From: Shewanella litoralis
GTDB lineage: Bacteria > Pseudomonadota > Gammaproteobacteria > Enterobacterales > Shewanellaceae
Assembly: GCF_009828585.1 (NCBI RefSeq)
Contig: NZ_WSRZ01000028.1
Span: 1 to 49,281, forward strand
Direction of reading: 5' to 3'
Length of the DNA: 49,281 nucleotides
Part shown: piece after piece, positions 33,193 to 42,349 of the stretch
How positions within the stretch are numbered: position 1 is the stretch's first letter
Layout: each line of letters opens with the position of its first letter
Notes under the pieces: model-generated
The model's input: the letters and a program-made list of their open reading frames with translations, nothing else
Told to the model about the DNA's origin: nothing
Database searches by the model: none
Translations under genes and position numbers: made by a program

Positions 33193-34404
33193 TTATCTTG
33201 GTAATTTAACGGATATGAGCGCCGCTAACGTCACAAATGCACTTGAGATCCATAAACAGGCCTCAAGGCCATATTGCTGATAAACCCAACCCGAAAGCAC
33301 GGTACCAATTAAGCGCCCCATGGCATTGGCCATGTAGTAAAAGCCGACATCGAGTGACACGCCATCATTACCGGCATAGCTGACAATAAGGTAACTGTGC
33401 AGCGATGAGTTAATCGCAAATACCGCACCAAACAACAATAAACCGGCGATTAATGACTGCTGGATATAAAAGTCAAAATGTAACGCTAATGCAATGGCTG
33501 CAGGGATAACTAACAAATAACCAGCCCATAAAAAGGCCGAGCGCCCTGTTGGCACCTTGCCTTGTTTTTTACCGGTAAAGTACGGCGCAAATGATTGCAC
33601 AATACCGTAACCAATGACCCAGCTGGCCATAAAGCCGCCGACCCACCAATGATCCCACTGAAATGTAACCGCTAAAAATACCGGCAATGCCACCACAAAC
33701 CATACGTCGCGGGCACCAAACAAAAACATCCGCGCTGCCGACAGCATATTAATTGCCGGGCTTTTTGAGAACATATCGGTAAATTTAGGCTTGTTTTTAG
33801 CTTTACCTAAATCGGCTTTTAAGCTGAGTAAACTCATTAGCCACACTATGGTCAACATGGCGGCCATTGCTATCACGGCGCCGCGAAACTCAAGTAACGT
33901 TAGCAATAAGCCACCTAAAAAGAAGCCAACCCCTTTTAAGGCATTTTTTGACCCCGTAAGAATCGCAACCCACTGATACAACTTACCCTGAGCATCACCC
34001 GGCACCAGCATTTTAATCGCGCTTTTGGCGCTCATTTTATTGAGATCTTTAGCAATACCAGACAAGGCCTGCGCTGCCATAACATACATTACGGTAAGCA
34101 TATCGGCGGGTACCGTTAGCATGGCAAGGGCGACAATTTGCAGCCCAAGACCAATGTTCATGGTGTTATTTAACCCCAACCTTGCGCCTAACCAGCCGCC
34201 AACGAGGTTGGTTATTACGCCAAAGATTTCATAAAACAAAAACAACATGGCAATGTTAAGCGGGCTGTAACCGAGTTGATGAAAGTACAACACCACCAGC
34301 ATCCGCAATGCGCCGTCGGTTAAGGTGAACGCCCAATAATTACCGGTAATAATTAGGTATTGTTTAATCTGCGGCGGCAATGCGCTCAGTGATAACAGCC
34401 CCAT
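33193..34404 (-). CDS. arsJ: Organoarsenical efflux permease ArsJ
   Basis: ArsJ exports 1-arseno-3-phosphoglycerate, which the partner GAPDH makes from arsenate; outside the cell the product falls apart to arsenate. The 403-aa protein is an MFS transporter with ten to twelve helices; the start YWAFTLTDGALRMLVVLYFHQLGYSPLNIAMLFLFYE fits the ArsJ family. It begins 6 bases after the GAPDH stop, and its ribosome site overlaps that stop, so the two are coupled. Identification rests on protein pattern plus the GAPDH and ArsR context. Confidence 0.9.
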   Translation of the reverse strand: MGLLSLSALPPQIKQYLIITGNYWAFTLTDGALRMLVVLYFHQLGYSPLNIAMLFLFYEIFGVITNLVGGWLGARLGLNNTMNIGLGLQIVALAMLTVPADMLTVMYVMAAQALSGIAKDLNKMSAKSAIKMLVPGDAQGKLYQWVAILTGSKNALKGVGFFLGGLLLTLLEFRGAVIAMAAMLTIVWLMSLLSLKADLGKAKNKPKFTDMFSKSPAINMLSAARMFLFGARDVWFVVALPVFLAVTFQWDHWWVGGFMASWVIGYGIVQSFAPYFTGKKQGKVPTGRSAFLWAGYLLVIPAAIALALHFDFYIQQSLIAGLLLFGAVFAINSSLHSYLIVSYAGNDGVSLDVGFYYMANAMGRLIGTVLSGWVYQQYGLEACLWISSAFVTLAALISVKLPR

Positions 34405-34410
34405 GCTGGG

Positions 34411-35421
34411 TTATTCCTTATCTGCTAGGCCGACTTTGCGGGCAAGCTCAGCAGTACGGTTAGCGTATCCCCATTCATTGTCGTACCACACGTATAATTT
34501 CACCTGAGTGTCGTTAACGACCATGGTCGACAAGGCATCAATAATGCTCGAGCGTGGATCGGTTTTATAATCAACTGACACTAATGGGCGTTCTTCATAA
34601 CCCATAATGCCTTTAAGCTCAGTATCTGCGGCTTGCTTAAGCAGTTGATTCACTTCTTCTACTGTGGTGCCGCGTGCCACTTCAAATACGCAGTCGGTAA
34701 TTGAAGCATTGGCTAACGGTACACGGATCGCGTGGCCATTTAGCTTGCCTTTAAGCTCAGGGAAAATATGGGTAATGGCGGTAGCTGAACCAGTTGTGGT
34801 GGGGATTAAACTGATACCACATGCACGGGCACGGCGTAAGTCTTTGTGCGGTGCATCTAAGATGGTTTGGGTATTAGTGATATCGTGGATTGTGGTCATC
34901 GAACCATGTTTAATGCCGATTTTTTCGTGGATTACTTTTACCACTGGCGCTAAACAGTTGGTGGTACAAGATGCCGCCGTCACTATCGGGTGAATCGCTT
35001 TATCATAAAGATCATCGTTCACGCCCATCACAATATTGAGCACGCCCTCTTCTTTTACAGGTGCTGTTACCACAACACGCTTAACACCTTGATCTAAATA
35101 CGCTTGCAGTAACGCTTTGGTTTTGATTTTACCCGACGCTTCAATCACTACATCGCATTGTGACCAATCGGTATCTTGAGTGGCTTTATTTTGAGTACAT
35201 GGAATGGCTTTGCCATTAATCACAATGGCGTCGCCTTGATGGGTCGCCTCGTGATGCCAGCGCCCATGCACTGAATCAAAGGTCATTAAGTGTGCTAACG
35301 TTGCGGCGTCGCCAGCAGGATCGTTAATGTGGACAATTTCCACGTCGTCCCAATCGTACGCTGCGCGCATTGATAAACGTCCCATACGGCCAAAACCGTT
35401 AATACCTATCTTAATCGTCAT
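34411..35421 (-). CDS. ArsJ-associated glyceraldehyde-3-phosphate dehydrogenase
   Basis: In ArsJ operons this enzyme uses arsenate in place of phosphate and makes the unstable 1-arseno-3-phosphoglycerate. The 336-aa protein is a full GAPDH: N-terminal NAD site INGFGRMGR at 7-15, catalytic Cys152 in SCTTNCLAP, and the C-terminal [10 protein letters not shown]. It is not the only possible housekeeping copy, since its place in the arsenate operon points to the resistance role. It is preceded by a 114-base gap with degenerate repeats. Confidence 0.92.
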   Translation of the reverse strand: MTIKIGINGFGRMGRLSMRAAYDWDDVEIVHINDPAGDAATLAHLMTFDSVHGRWHHEATHQGDAIVINGKAIPCTQNKATQDTDWSQCDVVIEASGKIKTKALLQAYLDQGVKRVVVTAPVKEEGVLNIVMGVNDDLYDKAIHPIVTAASCTTNCLAPVVKVIHEKIGIKHGSMTTIHDITNTQTILDAPHKDLRRARACGISLIPTTTGSATAITHIFPELKGKLNGHAIRVPLANASITDCVFEVARGTTVEEVNQLLKQAADTELKGIMGYEERPLVSVDYKTDPRSSIIDALSTMVVNDTQVKLYVWYDNEWGYANRTAELARKVGLADKE

Positions 35422-35456
35422 AATATTGTCCTAAATAATGTTATTTGGCTTATTAG

Positions 35457-35528
35457 TCAGTAATCTTTAATTAGTCGTCTTTAATCAGTAATCTTTTATC
35501 AATAATCTCTTATGAACAATCTCGTATG
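35457..35528. repeat. Degenerate 14-15-bp tandem repeats between two ars genes
   Basis: About five units of the form CAGTAATCTTTAAT, each with changes, fill the gap between the phosphatase and GAPDH genes. They have no coding role; this spacing is unusual in an otherwise tight operon. Confidence 0.55.
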
Positions 35529-35535
35529 AAAAAGA

Positions 35536-36042
35536 TCATAGAGTAAACGCATCAAAATATTCGCGCTGTACTGGGTGCGCTAATGCTTTTGGTCGCAATT
35601 CTTGTACTGCACTAACGACTTTGTCTTTTGGCCAGCCTAAGCTGGCAAGAATCAATCCAATCACTAGCCCTGTGCGTCCTGAGCCGCCTTTGCAATGCAC
35701 AGCAATTGTGCCCTGGTTGTGCATCAAATCTAAGATTTGCGCTTTATTGGTTAACCAGCTGGCTTCAAATTCAGCGCCCGGTGCGGCGTCATCTAATATA
35801 GGTAATTGCACCCATTTAATGCCCTGGTTGGCACATTGTGCGGCTAAATCGCTGGCTTGATTGCGGGCCATTTCTTCGTCAAACATCAAGGTAAGTAGCA
35901 TTTGAGTATCCGCCGCTTTTAACGTAGTGAGCGACTCAGCCAATGCTTGCTCTTTAGTGCCTGGGCATGGGGTAAAAATCAATTTAGCGCCATTCTCATT
36001 GAGTGGATCTAAAGGCAAAATATTAAACGGATGTGGCGACAT
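35536..36042 (-). CDS. Dual-specificity / CDKN3-type phosphatase in the arsenate operon
   Basis: The 168-aa protein has the Cys-X5-Arg phosphatase loop HCKGGSGRTGL near residue 115 in a CDKN3/dual-specificity fold. Such phosphatases often accompany ars genes; a role in arsenate or arseno-intermediate handling is plausible but not established by the sequence. It lies 40 bases after the ArsC-ArsR fusion gene and shares its operon. Confidence 0.85.
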   Translation of the reverse strand: MSPHPFNILPLDPLNENGAKLIFTPCPGTKEQALAESLTTLKAADTQMLLTLMFDEEMARNQASDLAAQCANQGIKWVQLPILDDAAPGAEFEASWLTNKAQILDLMHNQGTIAVHCKGGSGRTGLVIGLILASLGWPKDKVVSAVQELRPKALAHPVQREYFDAFTL

Positions 36043-36082
36043 TAATTACTCCCAAATCTTATATATTGAAATACGGCAAAAT

Positions 36083-36904
36083 CTAACGGCAAAAACTGAC
36101 TTTATCAGGGCGATTTTTCATAGCGTCTAAACGCTCAAGATACGGCAAAATTAACGCGATGTTATTTTCAGTCGTTTGCGCAATCACCGACTTTGCCCAT
36201 AACGGTAACGCTGAATTAATCCGATAAAACACCCATTGGCCGTGTTTTCGATCGCTAAGAATGTTGGCTTTTTTCAGTAAGGCTAAGTTACGCGATACTT
36301 TAGGTTGGCTATCTTCATCAAGCGCCGTCATCAACTCACACACACACAACTCACCATGATAATGGGTCAACATTAAGGTTTTTAGACGGATGTCGTCGGT
36401 TAAGCATTTATAAAACGCGATGGGATCGACATCGGTTAGCGCCTCCTCGGCGAGCGGTTCAACTTCGGCTGGTGTTTCAATAGTTGCTGCTGCAAACGCT
36501 TTACGTTCCACCAGCAAAAACATCGATAAGCGATTGTTAAGCTCGGTTAAAGTGCTGGAGAAAGGATGATTACCTTTGCGCGTTTTAGGATCAGGAAAAT
36601 CCCAGGCGAGTTGCTTACCCGCCCCAGGAAAACTGCGGCATTCGGTATTGGCTTTATCGCAAAGCGTAATCACGTAATCAAAGGCTTGCCCTGCAAACGT
36701 TTGTACATTTTTAGACGCTAAATGACTGGCGTCGACACCAAACTTTTGGATTGCTTCAATCGCCCTAACATCAATGTCTTCTGGCTGGGTACCCGCACTA
36801 AATACATCAAATTGATCACCGGCTTTGCTTCTTAATAACGCTTCGGCCATTTGTGAACGGGCAGAATTTCCAGTACACAAAAACAATACGCTTTTCTTTT
36901 TCAT
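36083..36904 (-). CDS. Fusion of low-molecular-weight phosphatase/arsenate reductase with ArsR
   Basis: The 273-aa protein joins a low-molecular-weight phosphatase-like arsenate reductase domain (P-loop CTGNSAR, Cys10 and Arg16; the FPDP loop) to a C-terminal ArsR winged-helix repressor (about 165-255). The arsenite-binding ELCVCEL motif is present. The ATG at 36904 is preferred: the one at 36937 falls in the promoter. As first gene of the operon, the ArsR part likely binds the 28-bp inverted repeat over the promoter and releases it with arsenite, while the N-terminal domain may reduce arsenate. Confidence 0.9.
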   Translation of the reverse strand: MKKKSVLFLCTGNSARSQMAEALLRSKAGDQFDVFSAGTQPEDIDVRAIEAIQKFGVDASHLASKNVQTFAGQAFDYVITLCDKANTECRSFPGAGKQLAWDFPDPKTRKGNHPFSSTLTELNNRLSMFLLVERKAFAAATIETPAEVEPLAEEALTDVDPIAFYKCLTDDIRLKTLMLTHYHGELCVCELMTALDEDSQPKVSRNLALLKKANILSDRKHGQWVFYRINSALPLWAKSVIAQTTENNIALILPYLERLDAMKNRPDKVSFCR

Positions 36905-36936
36905 AGATAATGGACTCAGCTGGGATCTTAAAAACA

Positions 36937-36964
36937 TTGTATATATGATTATTTATATATACAA
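36937..36964 (-). promoter_or_regulatory. Arsenate-operon promoter inside a 28-bp inverted repeat
   Basis: TTGTATATAT and ATATATACAA are separated by 8 bases. On the minus strand the same bases give TTGTAT-N17-TACAAT, a sigma-70 promoter, so a dimeric repressor on the repeat would cover both boxes. It lies 33 bases upstream of the fusion-gene start. Confidence 0.75.
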
Positions 36965-36976
36965 GACTAGGGCAAT

Positions 36977-37004
36977 AAAAAACCTATTCAAAATGATGAA
37001 TAGG
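36977..37004 (-). terminator. Minus-strand terminator upstream of the ars promoter
   Basis: CCTATTCA and TGAATAGG form an 8-bp stem with a 6-base loop and, on the minus strand, six T. No annotated gene lies upstream on that strand within 2 kb that would need it, so it could end a short unannotated transcript or insulate the ars promoter. The rest of 37005-37184 shows no gene. Confidence 0.6.
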
Positions 37005-37184
37005 CTTATAACAACGCTCAACGCTAGTGTTTATCTAGCCAATTCAAGGCTAAGGGCCATACTAATGACATGCTGTTTTAGCCACTAACATTACAGCTTT
37101 TCTTTTAAATTCACGTACAAGCTCTGTCTTCAATATTTAATGGATGCATATCAGAAGCAATAAAATCAACCACCAACCATTTAC

Positions 37185-37228
37185 TTTGATTGTCAAATAA
37201 CATAAAGTCCAAATAACTTGATAATCAA
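37185..37228. promoter_or_regulatory. Two palindromes upstream of the metal exporter
   Basis: TTTGA-TTG-TCAAA (37185-37197) and TTGAT-A-ATCAA (37218-37228) share TTGA/TCAA arms and lie just before the exporter start. The MarR protein encoded downstream in the same unit is the natural candidate to bind them. Confidence 0.5.
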
Positions 37229-37239
37229 ACTAATAAATT

Positions 37240-38214
37240 ATGACCAACTTTGCCGATAAATATGCCCACCAGCATAACTTCACCTCTGTGAATGCACAAA
37301 ACGAACGCCGTACATGGTACGTACTCGTGATTACGATTATTACTATGGTTATCGAAGTGACCGCCGGTACGATTTATGGCTCTATGGCGTTACTTGCCGA
37401 TGGTTGGCACATGGGAACCCACGCAGCCGCTTTTTGCATCACGCTATTTACTTATCACTATGCAAGAAAACACGCCAATAGCGACAGATTCTCTTTTGGT
37501 GTAGGTAAGGTTGGCGTACTCGGCGGATACACTAGTGCGATTGGTTTGGGTATTGTCGCGCTCATTATGTTGGTTGAATCAATACATCGCTTACTGTCGC
37601 CAGTTGATATTCAATTTAACCAATCCATTATGGTCGCAATTATCGGTTTAGTGGTTAACGTGGCGAGCATGTTTATTCTTGGTCATGAACATCACCACCA
37701 TGGGCACGATCATCACGACCACCACCATGATCATGACCATGCTCACCACGAAGATGACGGCCATACACACGATCATGATCATAGCCATCATGGACATAGC
37801 GACCATAATCTCAAAGCAGCCTATTTTCACGTACTCGCTGACGCGCTCACCTCAGTGTTAGCTATTGGTGCGCTTTTAGTGGGTAAGTATCTTGGCTGGT
37901 ATTGGTTAGATCCTGTTATGGGGATTGTGGGTGCCGTGGTTATCACGAAATGGGCTTTAGGCTTAATGAAACAAACGAGCCCAATTTTGTTAGATGAAAA
38001 CATCGACAAGCATTATCAAGCTGACATTATTAACGCACTTGAAAATGAGCAAACCAAAGTGACCGACATTCACATTTGGAGAATAAGCGCAGATCACTAT
38101 TCGGCCGCCATTGCAATTTGCACCACAAGCGACACGAATGCTGAAACATTTAAACAATCACTGAGTAAGTTTGGTAAGCTAAACCACTTAACAATCGAAG
38201 TGAATTACGCCTGA
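37240..38214 (+). CDS. dmeF: CDF metal exporter, DmeF-like (Co/Ni/Zn)
   Basis: The 324-aa protein is a cation-diffusion-facilitator with six membrane helices. It exports divalent metals by proton exchange. The metal site motifs are present: LLADGWHMGTH in helix 2 and HVLADALTS in helix 5. A long His/Asp-rich cytoplasmic loop (about 148-190) lies between helices 4 and 5, which with the overall pattern fits the DmeF group known for cobalt and nickel. The ribosome site is weak. A MarR gene follows after 7 bases. Confidence 0.88.
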   Translation: MTNFADKYAHQHNFTSVNAQNERRTWYVLVITIITMVIEVTAGTIYGSMALLADGWHMGTHAAAFCITLFTYHYARKHANSDRFSFGVGKVGVLGGYTSAIGLGIVALIMLVESIHRLLSPVDIQFNQSIMVAIIGLVVNVASMFILGHEHHHHGHDHHDHHHDHDHAHHEDDGHTHDHDHSHHGHSDHNLKAAYFHVLADALTSVLAIGALLVGKYLGWYWLDPVMGIVGAVVITKWALGLMKQTSPILLDENIDKHYQADIINALENEQTKVTDIHIWRISADHYSAAIAICTTSDTNAETFKQSLSKFGKLNHLTIEVNYA

Positions 38215-38221
38215 GGCTCTT

Positions 38222-38629
38222 ATGCATTCTTTGAATAACCTAATCATCGAATTTTACGACAAACTGTCTTCTTGGGAGCTGTCTGTCGTTAAAGATACTG
38301 GTTACTCATTAGCACAGGTACATACCATTGAAGTATTGGGCTCGCACGGCCCAATGCGAATGAAAGAGTTAGCTGATAGATTGGGGATTACCACCGGCAC
38401 ACTAACGGTGCAGGTAGAAAAGTTGGTGCAATTGGGTCTTATCGTCCGCACTCCGCATGAGGTTGATCGCCGCTCAATACTGGTCGAATTAACCAGTGAA
38501 GGTACAGCGTTGCACAAGCACCACAACCGCATGCATTTACAACTAACAGAAGACATCACCCGTCATTTAGACCCAGAGTCGATCAAAGTGCTCACTCAAA
38601 GCTTTGAAAAAATGAACCGCGAGTTTTGA
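38222..38629 (+). CDS. MarR-family regulator linked to the metal exporter
   Basis: The 135-aa protein has the MarR winged helix (HGPMRMKELADRLGITTGTLTVQVEKLVQLGLIVRTPHEVDRRSILVELTSEG). It follows the DmeF-like gene by 7 bases and has GAGG before the ATG, so it is co-transcribed. Regulators of dmeF genes are usually of the RcnR/CsoR type; a MarR here is a less common arrangement. Confidence 0.88.
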   Translation: MHSLNNLIIEFYDKLSSWELSVVKDTGYSLAQVHTIEVLGSHGPMRMKELADRLGITTGTLTVQVEKLVQLGLIVRTPHEVDRRSILVELTSEGTALHKHHNRMHLQLTEDITRHLDPESIKVLTQSFEKMNREF

Positions 38630-38634
38630 AATGA

Positions 38635-38669
38635 GGCTCGCTGAGTTAAATGCTCAGCGAGCCATTTTT
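38635..38669 (+). terminator. Terminator of the exporter-MarR unit
   Basis: An 11-bp perfect stem (GGCTCGCTGAG / CTCAGCGAGCC) with a 7-base loop is followed by ATTTTT. It can also function for the convergent flavoprotein gene. Confidence 0.88.
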
Positions 38670-38680
38670 ATAAAAAAACA

Positions 38681-39862
38681 CTAAACAGCCAGCCCTGCTG
38701 CAACGCCAGATGACCAGGCCCACTGAAAATTAAACCCGCCTAACCAACCACTTACGTCCATTACCTCACCAATAAAGTATAATCCTGGGACGTTATTAGC
38801 TTGCATGGTTTTCGATGACAGCTCATTAGTGTCAACACCACCTAAGGTGACTTCTGCGGTGCGATAACCTTCGGTGCCATTCATCACAATTGACCAGTCA
38901 TTTAAGTTTTGAGCGAGTAGTTCACGCTCGCCGTGGCCAAGTTGATTTAAGGCTTTATCTAATAGTGCTTCTTCAAATAAGGCTTCGACTAGGCGTTTTG
39001 GCAACCAATGGCTAAGGGTGTTGCGTAAACTTTGTTTGGGATGATTTTTAAGCGCGAGTTCGATTTTTTCTAACGCATTCTCACCCGGTAATAAATTAAT
39101 TGAAATAGCTTCGCCTGCTTGCCAATAGTTTGAAATTTGCAGTACAGCTGGGCCAGATAAACCGCGATGGGTAAATAATAGTGCTTCGCTAAATTGAGTG
39201 CCATCTTGTGCGGTGATCGTTGAAGGAACTGCAATACCCGACAACGGTTCAAAACGCACCTTTTGATCGGCATGCCAAGTAAAAGGCACTAACCCTGCAC
39301 TGGTGGGTAATACGGTTAAACCAAATTGTTCCGCGAGCTTATACCCGTATGGCGTAGCACCGAGTTTAGGCATCGATAATCCGCCAGTGGCGATCACTAG
39401 CGATGTGCAACTAAAGTCACCATTTGAGGTACTTAAGCTGAAGCCACTCTCCGTTTTACTTACCGAGAGTATTTCTGTGCGAAGCTTTATCTTAACGCCT
39501 GCCCACTCGCATTCGGTCATTAACATGGTGACGATGTCTTTGGCTGAATCGTTACAAAATAGCTGACCATGATCGCGCTCGTGATATTCAATACCATGGC
39601 GTTCAACCAACTCAATAAAGTCGCTTGAGCGATAACGCGCTAATGCCGATTTAACAAAGTGTGGATTGCCACAAATAAACTGATGCGGTTCAACCTTTTG
39701 ATTGGTGAAGTTACAGCGCCCACCGCCACTGATCAAAATTTTGCGACCAGCCTGTTTGGCGTTGTCTAGCACTAATACATCACGACCTCGATAGCCCGCT
39801 GTTGCAGCACACATTAACCCTGCCGCACCGGCGCCGATGATGATTACGTCATGATGTTTCAC
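38681..39862 (-). CDS. YhiN/HI0933-family flavoprotein
   Basis: The family consists of FAD-binding proteins of poorly known function. The 393-aa product starts with a Rossmann FAD motif (DVIIIGAGAAGLMCAATAG), has the family signature AGRKILISGGGRCNFTN, and closes with GEVMDVSGWLGGFNFQWAWSSG. The GTG at 39862 is chosen because GGAG lies 6 bases upstream; a GTG at 39874 is the alternative and overlaps that site. It follows the gpsA terminator and appears to have its own promoter. Confidence 0.88.
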   Translation of the reverse strand: MKHHDVIIIGAGAAGLMCAATAGYRGRDVLVLDNAKQAGRKILISGGGRCNFTNQKVEPHQFICGNPHFVKSALARYRSSDFIELVERHGIEYHERDHGQLFCNDSAKDIVTMLMTECEWAGVKIKLRTEILSVSKTESGFSLSTSNGDFSCTSLVIATGGLSMPKLGATPYGYKLAEQFGLTVLPTSAGLVPFTWHADQKVRFEPLSGIAVPSTITAQDGTQFSEALLFTHRGLSGPAVLQISNYWQAGEAISINLLPGENALEKIELALKNHPKQSLRNTLSHWLPKRLVEALFEEALLDKALNQLGHGERELLAQNLNDWSIVMNGTEGYRTAEVTLGGVDTNELSSKTMQANNVPGLYFIGEVMDVSGWLGGFNFQWAWSSGVAAGLAV

Positions 39863-39912
39863 GCTATACTCCACACAATTTGAATTGATGATTTACGTTA
39901 CGTATAAATGCA

Positions 39913-39941
39913 AAAAAGGATGCTATTTTAGCATCCTTTTT
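39913..39941 (-). terminator. Terminator of the secB-gpsA operon
   Basis: A 13-bp stem (AAAAAGGATGCTA / TAGCATCCTTTTT) with a 3-base loop gives a T-run on either strand. It lies about 40 bases after the gpsA stop. Confidence 0.88.
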
Positions 39942-39978
39942 ATTATGTATTCACAGTTTACTTAGCCGTTGTGACACA

Positions 39979-40995
39979 CTATTTTTTGAGTGTCTCAGAC
40001 TTTTTATCACGACTCAGTAACTCTTTTGCTGCTTCCACTGGCGCTTTACCCTGATATAGCACTTGATAGATTTGCTCAGTGATGGGCATTTCTACCCCTA
40101 GGCGTTTAGCTAAGGTAAACACTTCTTTGGTGTTACGATAACCTTCAACCACTTGGCCAATCTCATCTTGTGCGGTCATCACATCTTTACCTTGGCCTAG
40201 GGCCAAACCAAAACGGCGATTACGCGACTGATTGTCGGTACATGTCAGTACCAAGTCACCTAAACCGGCCATCCCCATAAAGGTAGAGGCATCAGCGCCG
40301 AGCGCTTCACCTAAACGAGTCAGCTCGACTAATCCACGGGTAATTAATGCAGTACGAGCATTAGCACCAAAGCCAATACCGTCTGACATACCAGCACCAA
40401 TGGCGATAACGTTTTTCACTGCGCCGCCTAACTGGATACCAGTAAAGTCGTCGTTAGCATAAACACGTAAACGTTTTGGGCTGTGGAGTAGTTCAACTAA
40501 GTCATGGGTAAACTGAGGACAAGTACCTGCAACCGAAATGGCAGTAGGTAAGCCTGCGGCGAGTTCTTTCGCAAACGTTGGGCCTGACAATACCGCTAAT
40601 GGATATTGCTCACCCAACTGCTCACGTGCAACGTCTTGTAATAAACGGCCAGTTTCAGGCTCTAGACCTTTGGTGGCCCAGACAATGCGTGCATCTTCGC
40701 GCAATAATGGCTTAGCTTGTTGCAGTACATTACCAAATACATGGCTTGGCACAACAACCAAAATATTCTTGCTAGCAGCTAAGGCTTTACCTAAGTCAGG
40801 CTCGATTGCTAAACAATCAGGAAACTGAATACCAGGCAAAAACCGTTCGTTGCTGCGACTGTCTGCTAATACTTGCATGCTTTTAGGATCATGTCCCCAA
40901 AGCAAAGTCTTGTGGCCGTTGCTTGCCAAAGAAATAGCAAGGGCGGTGCCATAAGACCCCGCCCCTAATACCGTAATTTCGGCAGTATTACTCAT
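39979..40995 (-). CDS. gpsA: Glycerol-3-phosphate dehydrogenase [NAD(P)+]
   Basis: GpsA reduces dihydroxyacetone phosphate to sn-glycerol-3-phosphate for phospholipid synthesis. The 338-aa length is typical. The N-terminal dinucleotide site [14 protein letters not shown], the [12 protein letters not shown] segment, [17 protein letters not shown], and the catalytic-lysine region [11 protein letters not shown] are all present. It follows secB after 3 bases in the common gammaproteobacterial secB-gpsA operon. Confidence 0.97.
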   Translation of the reverse strand: MSNTAEITVLGAGSYGTALAISLASNGHKTLLWGHDPKSMQVLADSRSNERFLPGIQFPDCLAIEPDLGKALAASKNILVVVPSHVFGNVLQQAKPLLREDARIVWATKGLEPETGRLLQDVAREQLGEQYPLAVLSGPTFAKELAAGLPTAISVAGTCPQFTHDLVELLHSPKRLRVYANDDFTGIQLGGAVKNVIAIGAGMSDGIGFGANARTALITRGLVELTRLGEALGADASTFMGMAGLGDLVLTCTDNQSRNRRFGLALGQGKDVMTAQDEIGQVVEGYRNTKEVFTLAKRLGVEMPITEQIYQVLYQGKAPVEAAKELLSRDKKSETLKK

Positions 40996-40998
40996 AAA

Positions 40999-41472
40999 TT
41001 ATGCTGTTGCTTCTTCAGTTGCAGCAGCTTGACGCTGTTGAACATACTGAGCAAATAGCGCGTCAAAGTTAACTGGCGCTAGGTTTAGTTGTGGGAATGT
41101 ACCACGGCCAACTAGGTTACCCACTAATTCACGTGCGTATGGGAACAACACGTTAGGGCAGTATGCTCCTAAAGAATGAGCAAGTTGCGGCTCTGTTAAA
41201 CCAGAGATAGAGAAGATACCCGCTTGCTGCACTTCACATAAGAATGCGGTTTCTTCGCCATTTTTAGCGGTAACAGTAAGAGATAAAATCACTTCGAATG
41301 TATCGTCAGACAATTTATTACTGCGAGTATCTAAGTCTAATTTTACTTCTGGGTTCCATTCTTTTTGGAAAACAGCTGGGCTGTTTGGCGTTTCAAAAGA
41401 CAAATCCTTTGTATAAATACGCTGAATGTTAAATTGTGGTGCTTGTGCTTCGTTGTTTGCGACTTCAGCCAT
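40999..41472 (-). CDS. secB: Protein-export chaperone SecB
   Basis: SecB keeps preproteins unfolded and hands them to SecA. The 157-aa protein is a typical Sec[23 protein letters not shown] at the start, [14 protein letters not shown] and the [15 protein letters not shown] segment near the middle to end. The ribosome site AGGTAGGAT precedes the ATG. It is the first gene of secB-gpsA. Confidence 0.97.
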   Translation of the reverse strand: MAEVANNEAQAPQFNIQRIYTKDLSFETPNSPAVFQKEWNPEVKLDLDTRSNKLSDDTFEVILSLTVTAKNGEETAFLCEVQQAGIFSISGLTEPQLAHSLGAYCPNVLFPYARELVGNLVGRGTFPQLNLAPVNFDALFAQYVQQRQAAATEEATA

Positions 41473-41674
41473 AATATCCTACCTATATATATGTTATTTA
41501 GCTTTTCTGTGAAGCTAATTGTGTTGGGCTTTCGCAACTAATAATCAATCGATTGACTTATCGTTAGTGCTGTCCCGTAAAGTTGATTTTGCTGAAAACC
41601 TTCAACAAAACCTTGTTTATAAGCAGTGCTAGCGCATTCCCAATTTGTTAACACTGCATATATTAAGCGGCGTA

Positions 41675-42109
41675 TTAACGCTTGCTTTTAACTACGGGTA
41701 AATTTGCACCCTGCCATTCGCCCATGCCACCTTTAAGGTTAAACACGTTTTCAAAACCTTGTTTAATAAGGAGTTGAGCGGCTTGTGACGATGTCATACC
41801 TGAGTTACATACTATTATAATGGGGCTAGTTTTGTACTTTTCAAGGTTTGATACTTGATTATTTTTAATTTCAGACAAGGTCACGTTTAGTGCATCAACG
41901 ATGTGGCCTTTCTTAAATTCTTCTTTACCGCGTACATCAATAACTTTGGCATCTTGCTTGTTAACCATAATGGTTAATTCTTGATGGCTAACGTTTTTTA
42001 CTTTAGATGTACCCGATTTAATGACGCTAACAACAAGCGCCACAAATAAGCCTACCCACGCTAAACTTAACATTGGGTTAGCTTTAAAAAATTCCATGTA
42101 CTCTTGCAT
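41675..42109 (-). CDS. Membrane-anchored rhodanese-like protein (YibN-like)
   Basis: The 144-aa protein has an N-terminal membrane helix (LSLAWVGLFVALVVSVI) and a rhodanese domain with the active-site Cys in VCNSGMTSSQAAQ. This is the YibN type encoded upstream of secB in many gammaproteobacteria. It may move sulfur or have a role in membrane protein insertion; the sequence alone does not decide. It is divergent from gpmM. Confidence 0.9.
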   Translation of the reverse strand: MQEYMEFFKANPMLSLAWVGLFVALVVSVIKSGTSKVKNVSHQELTIMVNKQDAKVIDVRGKEEFKKGHIVDALNVTLSEIKNNQVSNLEKYKTSPIIIVCNSGMTSSQAAQLLIKQGFENVFNLKGGMGEWQGANLPVVKSKR

Positions 42110-42349
42110 AATTACTGATTTCTCTGACGATGACTAAGATGAGATGCCACCGAGTATATCGTTTTGCTAGGTAGTTTTCATTAGTGAAACGCCTAAATAA
42201 CGCGTTTATTCGTGACTCGCACCACTTTAATGAATGCTTTAGTTATATCTTCAAACCTATATGCCTTTTGCACGCTATCGATAAGTAGTAATATTCATAC
42301 AATTAAAATTTTATAACACTTCTCTTTTTAACTTAAAAGGTACTTGCAA

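Noticed and set aside
37648-37861. Small reading frames rich in Met or His opposite or within the metal exporter
   Set aside because: They are shadows of the His-rich loop in other frames and lack ribosome sites.
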